Part shown: positions 59,125 through 64,000 of the stretch, in pieces | Layout: each line of letters opens with the position of its first letter | Position numbering within the stretch: position 1 is the stretch's first letter | Origin: Magnetococcales bacterium | GTDB lineage: Bacteria > Pseudomonadota > Magnetococcia > Magnetococcales > DC0425bin3 | NCBI GenBank assembly: GCA_015231175.1 | Contig: JADGBZ010000006.1 | Location: 1-64,000, forward strand | Direction: 5' to 3' | DNA length: 64,000 nt | Notes under the pieces: model-generated | Database searches by the model: none | Told to the model about the DNA's origin: nothing | Seen by the model: only the letters and a program-made list of their open reading frames with translations | Translations under genes and position numbers: made by a program

Positions 59125-60821
59125 TTCCGCGCACTCTCATGCTCCTGGCAGGCACCCTCTCTTTCATACCTTGGGCCGCGTGGGCTGCAAACGTCCCACC
59201 AACCCCTCCCCAGCAAAAAATGAACGTGACGGCCATCGTCATGTTCTTTATTTTTGTCGCCACCACCCTGGGCATCACCTACTGGGCAGCCAACCGCACC
59301 AAAACCACGAAGGACTTTTACGCCGCCGGCGGCGGTATCACCGGATTCCAGAACGGCTTGGCCATTGCCGGCGATTACATGTCCGCTGCCTCTTTTCTGG
59401 GCATATCGAGCATGGTGTTCGCCAAAGGTTACGACGGTCTCATCTATTCGATCGGCTTTCTGGTTGGATGGCCCATCATTCTGTTTCTGATGGCCGAACA
59501 GTTGCGTAACCTGGGACGTTACACCTTCGCCGATATCGTCTCTTTTCGTTTGCAGCGCGTACCCATGCGCACGCTGTCGGCCTTTGGCACCTTGAGCACG
59601 ATCACACTCTACCTGATCGCCCAGATGGTGGGCGCAGGTCAGTTGATTCAGACCCTTTTTGGCCTGCCCTATGCCTACGCCGTGGTCTGTGTAGGTACCC
59701 TGATGATCCTCTATGTGGCTTTTGGCGGCATGCTGGCCACCACCTGGGTGCAAATCATCAAGGCGGTGTTGCTGCTTTCCGGCGCTTCCTTCATCGCTTT
59801 CGCCGCACTTTCCTACGTTCAGTTCGATCTGGAGCGTTTTTTCAGGGAAGCTGTGGAGGCCATCCGGCACAGCCCTCTGGCCGATCACAAAAAAATGGTG
59901 GCACAAGACAAAAATTTCCTCGCACCCGGCGGGCTGGTATCGGATCCCATCTCCGCCATATCCCTGGGTTTGGCCCTCATGTTCGGCACCGCAGGCCTGC
60001 CGCATATCCTCATGCGCTTTTTTACCGTCGGGAATGCCAGGGAAGCCAGAAAATCGGTATTCTACGCAACTGGGTTTATCGGTTACTTCTACATTCTGAC
60101 CTTCATCATCGGCTTTGGGGCCGTGCTGCTGGTTGCGCCGAACTCGCACTACATGGATAGCGTCAAGGGCATTCTGGTAGGTGGCAACAATATGGCCGCC
60201 ATTCACCTGGCCCACGCCACGGGAGGCGACCTCTTCCTTGGATTCATCTCCGCCGTGGCCTTCGCCACCATCCTGGCGGTGGTGTCCGGTCTGACCTTGT
60301 CCGGAGCCTCCGCCGTTTCCCACGACATTTATGCCAATGCCATCTGTAAGGGTCAGGCCGATGAAAAAAAGGAGATACTGATCTCGAAAATTGCCGCCCT
60401 GGTCATCGGTTGTGTCGCCATTTATCTCGGCATACAGTTCGAGAAACAAAACGTGGCCTTCATGGTGGGTCTGGCGTTTGCCATCGCCGCCAGCGCCAAC
60501 TTCCCGATCCTTTTCCTCTCCATCCATTGGCGGGGGTTGACCACCCGGGGAGCAGTGATCGGAGGCACCCTGGGTTTGGTCTCCACGGTCGTCATGGTGC
60601 TGCTCTCCAAAACCGTATGGGTGGACGTGTTCAAATATCCGGCGCCGCTTTTCCCATACAAGGATCCGGCCATATTTTCCATGTCCCTGGCCTTCCTGGC
60701 CACCTGGTTTTTCTCCATCACAGATCGCAGCGAGCGCGCCAAGAACGAAAAGTTGGCCTACGAGGCACAACTCGTCCGGTGTGAAACGGGTATTGGCTCG
60801 GTCGGTGCCTCCAAGCACTGA
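59121..60821 (+). CDS. actP: Cation/acetate symporter ActP
   Basis: The 566-residue sodium:solute symporter opens with a cleavable-looking signal ([20 protein letters not shown]) and then about 13 helices. Signature segments are [79 protein letters not shown]. These match ActP rather than proline symporters. It takes up acetate and related monocarboxylates with sodium or protons. The upstream DUF485 partner is typical. Confidence 0.95.
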   Translation: MIPRTLMLLAGTLSFIPWAAWAANVPPTPPQQKMNVTAIVMFFIFVATTLGITYWAANRTKTTKDFYAAGGGITGFQNGLAIAGDYMSAASFLGISSMVFAKGYDGLIYSIGFLVGWPIILFLMAEQLRNLGRYTFADIVSFRLQRVPMRTLSAFGTLSTITLYLIAQMVGAGQLIQTLFGLPYAYAVVCVGTLMILYVAFGGMLATTWVQIIKAVLLLSGASFIAFAALSYVQFDLERFFREAVEAIRHSPLADHKKMVAQDKNFLAPGGLVSDPISAISLGLALMFGTAGLPHILMRFFTVGNAREARKSVFYATGFIGYFYILTFIIGFGAVLLVAPNSHYMDSVKGILVGGNNMAAIHLAHATGGDLFLGFISAVAFATILAVVSGLTLSGASAVSHDIYANAICKGQADEKKEILISKIAALVIGCVAIYLGIQFEKQNVAFMVGLAFAIAASANFPILFLSIHWRGLTTRGAVIGGTLGLVSTVVMVLLSKTVWVDVFKYPAPLFPYKDPAIFSMSLAFLATWFFSITDRSERAKNEKLAYEAQLVRCETGIGSVGASKH

Positions 60822-61246
60822 GCAGAGTGGCCTGCAATCGGGTTGGTGAAAAAATAAGAATTCTCGGTTTTTTTGCACCGCCCTGCAATAATTTCTTGCA
60901 GGGCGCAAAGTGAAGGAGTAAACTCCAGAGAATTCCGAATTGTGTATGCTGTAAGTCGCCTTTTGTTCCAGGGGTGTTTTTCCCCCTCTTGGATGTCCCT
61001 GTTCTTGCAAACCCGCCCGGAGCGTTCCGTGGCGGGTTTTTTTGTGCCCACTTTGTCATCAACCCGCACCGAAACAAAAAAATTCAGATCACTGTTCAGC
61101 ACCCTTTCAAGTGCATTTTGTCTCCACGGCGGGTTGTTGCATACCGGAAAGGAGGTGCGCACTGGCATGGCGCCGGTCGCAAAAATGAGAGTTGAGAAGC
61201 GTTTAAAAACATATGTTTAAACCGAAAACAAAGGAGTCAGGTCAAG
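60822..61246. other. Spacer with two hairpins between actP and phage-like genes
   Basis: This 425-base spacer contains a perfect 9-bp-stem hairpin (GCCCTGCAA at 60880-60888 and TTGCAGGGC at 60896-60904) without a T tract, a strong terminator (61010-61043) and an inverted repeat GTTTAAA/TTTAAAC just before the next gene. A 20-base match to the dispersed repeat head (CTGTTCAGCACCCTTTCAAG, about 61092) is also present. A small RNA ending at the terminator is possible but unproven. Confidence 0.4.
61010..61043 (+). terminator. Rho-independent terminator
   Basis: ACCCGCC (61011-61017) pairs with GGCGGGT (61031-61037), with an inner CGGA/TCCG stem and GCGT loop. Seven T follow. It is the strongest terminator in the window, and closes actP or a small transcript between actP and the phage-like genes. 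Confidence 0.85.
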
Positions 61247-62209
61247 ATGAGCAACAAAAAACGTGCACTTGTGTCCGTACAACATTCACAAACACAAAAC
61301 CAGACGCAAACGCATCGAGGGTCTGGACAAGGACAGAAGCAAAGTCATAGGCCGGATCCGCAGCTGCAAGGAGAGGAACAGGAACAGGATTTTGGAAAAA
61401 TGGTTGGTGAGTTCCGCGCCAAAAAAAGAAACAAATCCCGGGGAAACAACGTCCCTGATCAAGCCCATGCGTACCACAACCCGAACGATGGGGCAAACAA
61501 CACCCAAGCCGGCACGGCACGTCTTGGAGATGAAACACTCCATAATTGGGACGAGGCATTGGATCATCTGCGGCAGGAATACGTCGACCTGATGCACAAA
61601 TACAACTCCCATATCGGTCGATTGCGCAAACAAAACGACCAACTACTCGCACAAAGCCAAAACCTTCACCCGACCAACCTGTCAGCGCAACCATCCGGCA
61701 ACCATCGTTACCCCTGGGCAGACGCATGGAAACAAATGCAAAAACAAGGGCACTACCGGGATCTGCTGGGTCCGCTGGAATCGCGGCTGCACTATCTGGA
61801 AGAGTGGCTGCAAGCTGTGACCCAGTTTGCCAAATCCCAGCATGAGTGCAACAAACTGGAACGGGAGCACCCTGACTATGGCGATATTGCCAACGATCAG
61901 GATTTTCATGCCTGGTTGGAACGGCAACCTTCTCCCATTCGCGAGGTGGTGGAACGCAATGCCCACTGGATCAACAACAGCGGTGATGTGATCTGGCTGT
62001 TGAAGGAGTACAAGGCCTTCCGGGATGAGGGCAAAACCGCTCAGGACCAAAAAGACAAGCAGTTGCAGGAACGCAGGGCACTTCAGGTCCAGTCCGGGGC
62101 AGCCGTTCCCAGTCGCGGCCCGGGCACCGGCGAGAATCTGCCGGATACCTTTGGCAAACAAGTCGCCTATTTTCGCCAACAACTGCGCACGAAAGGACGT
62201 GCCAAATGA
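61247..62209 (+). CDS. Phage-like protein, possible scaffold or internal virion component
   Basis: The 320-residue protein is not recognised as a named family. It is highly hydrophilic, with a Gln/Asn-rich N-terminal 120 residues and a helical central region (WDEALDHLRQEYVDLMHKYN, RLHYLEEWLQAVTQFAKSQH). The C-terminus is basic (AYFRQQLRTKGRAK). The composition and its coupling (ATGA) to a virion-like gene point to a structural phage role. Scaffold, portal-associated or packaging protein are all possible. Confidence 0.6.
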   Translation: MSNKKRALVSVQHSQTQNQTQTHRGSGQGQKQSHRPDPQLQGEEQEQDFGKMVGEFRAKKRNKSRGNNVPDQAHAYHNPNDGANNTQAGTARLGDETLHNWDEALDHLRQEYVDLMHKYNSHIGRLRKQNDQLLAQSQNLHPTNLSAQPSGNHRYPWADAWKQMQKQGHYRDLLGPLESRLHYLEEWLQAVTQFAKSQHECNKLEREHPDYGDIANDQDFHAWLERQPSPIREVVERNAHWINNSGDVIWLLKEYKAFRDEGKTAQDQKDKQLQERRALQVQSGAAVPSRGPGTGENLPDTFGKQVAYFRQQLRTKGRAK

Positions 62210-63261
62210 CTGAAGCCTATTGGAATCTGCAACCAAACGGGCTGTTCGCAACCCCTGCAACCAACCCGGACGGAGGCCGGGCCACAACCGTCGGAGAACA
62301 TGTGGCTCCCTACCTCTCGCCTGCCAATCCTTGGCTCCAACAGGCGCAAACCAAGGCCAAACAGGCGGCCAACCAACGTGGACTCCTGAACAGCAGTATG
62401 GCCGTTCAGGCAGGAACGGAAGGTTCGCTGCAAACCGCCGCCCAAATGGCCAGCCAAGATGCCCAGGCCACAGCAACCCGGGGTCTGGCAGCACAACAAA
62501 ATCAATACACCCTGGGGCAGAATCGGGAAAAATTTGGGCAACAACTGCAACTGGATTCTGCCCAGACCCAAAATCAGGCCCACCTGGCCAGTCAGCAATT
62601 TCAATTCAACAAAGACCTGTCGCAACAACAGTATGGTCAACAACTGGGGCTGGCGGGTAAACAGCACGAATTCAACAAAGACCTGTCGCAACAACAGTAT
62701 GGCCAACAACTGGGTCTGGCCGGCAAACAACACGAATATGCCCTGGACTTGGGCGAACAACAGTATACCCAGCAATTGGGACTGGCCAGCCAGCAACACG
62801 GCTATGCCCTGGATCTCGGCAACCAGCAGTTCAGCAGCCAGCGGGTGTTGAACGCCGACCAGGCAGCGGCAGCCTTGCAACTGGATAACCAGGGATACAC
62901 ACATCAACTGGGATTGGCCGATGTCAACAACAAGTATGCCCTGCAACAGGGAGAGGAACGGTTTCATCAGCAACAGGCGCTCGATACCCAACAGCAGAAC
63001 ATCACCAGAGAGATCGAACAAACCAAACTCAACTCGGCCTGGCAATCGGATCAAGACAAATTGGCAGCAGATCGTCAGAACAACATGGCCGTTGCCCTGC
63101 GCAACTTTGCCACCGACTGGAACCAGGCCTATGCCCAGATCAACAGCAATACAAACCTGTCCGAAGAGTCACGGAATGCCATGTATACCACCATCAACGA
63201 CATCATGAAACGAAACGTGAATGCCATCAAAGGGATGTATGGCGTCAACCTTTCCTGGTAG
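62206..63261 (+). CDS. Phage virion-like protein with 22-residue Gln-rich repeats
   Basis: The 351-residue protein contains a segment AKQAANQRGLLNSSMAVQAG followed by ASQDAQATATR that resembles podovirus internal or tail proteins. Residues about 134-221 form four 22-residue repeats (FNKDLSQQQYGQQLGLAGKQ and relatives), encoded by 66-bp repeats starting at 62605, 62671, 62737 and 62803. Twenty-two residues equals two hendecads, expected of an extended amphipathic helix or coiled coil. The C-terminus (YTTINDIMKRNVNAIKGMYG) is compact. The ATG overlaps the upstream stop. Confidence 0.7.
   Translation: MTEAYWNLQPNGLFATPATNPDGGRATTVGEHVAPYLSPANPWLQQAQTKAKQAANQRGLLNSSMAVQAGTEGSLQTAAQMASQDAQATATRGLAAQQNQYTLGQNREKFGQQLQLDSAQTQNQAHLASQQFQFNKDLSQQQYGQQLGLAGKQHEFNKDLSQQQYGQQLGLAGKQHEYALDLGEQQYTQQLGLASQQHGYALDLGNQQFSSQRVLNADQAAAALQLDNQGYTHQLGLADVNNKYALQQGEERFHQQQALDTQQQNITREIEQTKLNSAWQSDQDKLAADRQNNMAVALRNFATDWNQAYAQINSNTNLSEESRNAMYTTINDIMKRNVNAIKGMYGVNLSW
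62605..62868 (+). repeat. 66-bp tandem coding repeats
   Basis: Four in-frame units start at 62605, 62671, 62737 and 62803. The first two are nearly identical at nucleotide level and the others are diverged. Further degenerate units may lie before and after. The repeat encodes the 22-residue Gln-rich motif of the phage-like protein. Confidence 0.85.
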
Positions 63262-63274
63262 GAGTGGAGATCAT

Positions 63275-64000
63275 ATGAGCGGTGTATGCAGAGCCATTGG
63301 AAGAGCATTCAAAAGTGTGACAAAAGCCATCACGGGCAGCTCCATTCTCAAATCCGCCCTGGTGGTGGGAGCCGCCTATTTTACTGCCGGAGCAGCTGGC
63401 CTGGCTCTGCCCGGCGCAACCATCGGAGGAAGTGGCGTCTTGTCCGGCATCGCCTCGGCAGGCGCGGGCCTGACCGGGGCAACCGCAACAACAGGGATGT
63501 TTTCCACAGCTGCGGCAGCAGCCAGCAGCGCCATGGGGCCCACAGTTGGATCCATGGTTTCAGGGGCCATATCCGGGGCTGCAACCGGCGCCATGTTTGG
63601 CGGAGGCGTATCGGCCCTGACCCATGGCGACATTGGCCGTGGGATGCTGACAGGCGGCCTGATGGGCGCTGCGGCGGGTGGCGTCCAAGGTTACTTCAAT
63701 GCCGCACCCCCCCCGGGCTCAGTCAACCCCACCGAAGGATCATATGCGTGGTCCCCGGCCTCGAATACATCTCCATCCCAAAACATGGCCACATCCCAGA
63801 ACAGTACAACCTTTGGCTCGTCGGGCACGTCGAATGCGCTGTCCGATGCTTCACAGCCATCTCTCTACGGATCAAGAGTCGCGGACAGCTCTTTGGTCAC
63901 TCCATTGCCGCAGCCCCAATTGCCGCCTGCCTACCAGGATTGGTTCCCACCTAATGGGCTCAAGACAATAGGCATCGGAACATTGGCCAATACGGCTCTC
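63275..64000 (+). CDS. Phage-like glycine/alanine-rich protein, partial (runs off window)
   Basis: The frame is open from the ATG at 63275 to the window end (242 codons). AGGAG lies nine to ten bases upstream. The N-terminus (AIGRAFKSVTKAITGSSILK) is basic and amphipathic. A long Gly/Ala-rich hydrophobic region follows (VVGAAYFTAGAAGLALPGAT, MVSGAISGAATGAMFGGGVS, GRGMLTGGLMGAAAGG) and then a Ser/Pro/Gln-rich part. Such proteins occur in phage tail and internal-virion clusters and may be membrane-active at DNA ejection. The 3' end is outside the window. Confidence 0.65.
   Translation, partial: MSGVCRAIGRAFKSVTKAITGSSILKSALVVGAAYFTAGAAGLALPGATIGGSGVLSGIASAGAGLTGATATTGMFSTAAAAASSAMGPTVGSMVSGAISGAATGAMFGGGVSALTHGDIGRGMLTGGLMGAAAGGVQGYFNAAPPPGSVNPTEGSYAWSPASNTSPSQNMATSQNSTTFGSSGTSNALSDASQPSLYGSRVADSSLVTPLPQPQLPPAYQDWFPPNGLKTIGIGTLANTAL

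Noticed and set aside
60880-60904. Hairpin after actP as a Rho-independent terminator.
   Set aside because: The stem is perfect but there is no T tract on either strand after it. The real terminator signal is at 61010-61043.
59058-61010. A 650-codon minus-strand frame covering actP.
   Set aside because: It is a shadow of actP with low-complexity Gly/His/Gln content and no family features. The plus-strand actP and DUF485 genes are certain.

Overview
The window reads as a chromosomal segment of a moderately GC-rich proteobacterium. About 55 genes can be supported, most with clear ribosome binding sites and many joined by 4-base ATGA overlaps. The high density of hybrid histidine kinases, stand-alone receiver and Hpt proteins and chemotaxis genes, together with a family of GC-rich intergenic hairpin repeats, suits an alphaproteobacterium-like motile organism, possibly a magnetotactic coccus. 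No rRNA, tRNA or magnetosome gene is present to prove that.

Layout. 0-2.4 kb: DUF29, ApaH, CYTH phosphatase and CBS-pair genes (minus). 2.5-5.7 kb: a minus-strand trio dinG/yoaA-like helicase, tsaB, rimI. 5.8-7.5 kb: queD, queE, thiE-like (plus). 7.8-13.6 kb: chemotaxis operon STAS-cheY-cheA-cheW-cheB-cheD plus a DUF1640 membrane protein. It has no cheR and no receptor gene. 13.6-17.7 kb: a receiver protein divergent from a membrane hybrid kinase whose sensor domain carries a CXXCH haem-binding motif. 17.8-24.2 kb: lytic transglycosylase, ftsY, a thioredoxin-like protein, then a TIGR04283-type glycosyltransferase followed by an unrecognised radical SAM protein. 24.2-27.2 kb: an AT-rich type II restriction-modification island. 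27.2-31.3 kb: a 1360-residue hybrid kinase. 31.3-39.2 kb (minus): SEC-C/TPR protein, aspS, a decayed DUF262/AAA/small-protein cassette, two nearly identical PD-(D/E)XK proteins, phosphoglucomutase and a small unknown. 39.4-40.8 kb: gltX. 41.0-47.4 kb (minus): a Tat-exported type II DMSO-reductase-family molybdoenzyme with iron-sulfur, haem and chaperone subunits, preceded by two FNR-type boxes. 48.0-50.2 kb: tgt and queA. 50.2-58.4 kb: an unknown, an AmpG-like transporter, ppk2, a receiver/Hpt pair, an acyl-CoA synthetase, a damaged brnTA toxin-antitoxin pair and an rhlE-like helicase. 58.8-60.8 kb: DUF485 plus the acetate symporter actP. 61.2-64.0 kb: three phage virion-like genes, the last running off the window.

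How it fits together. Two loci supply four queuosine steps (queD and queE for the deazapurine precursor; tgt and queA for tRNA insertion and modification). Chemotaxis and phosphorelay proteins give a strong sensory theme. The molybdoenzyme operon is the main respiratory feature and looks oxygen- or nitrogen-oxide-regulated. Accessory DNA is concentrated at 24.2-27.2 kb (restriction-modification), 33.5-36.2 kb (duplicated nucleases and a decayed putative defence cassette), 56.0-56.5 kb (toxin-antitoxin) and 61.2-64.0 kb (phage genes).
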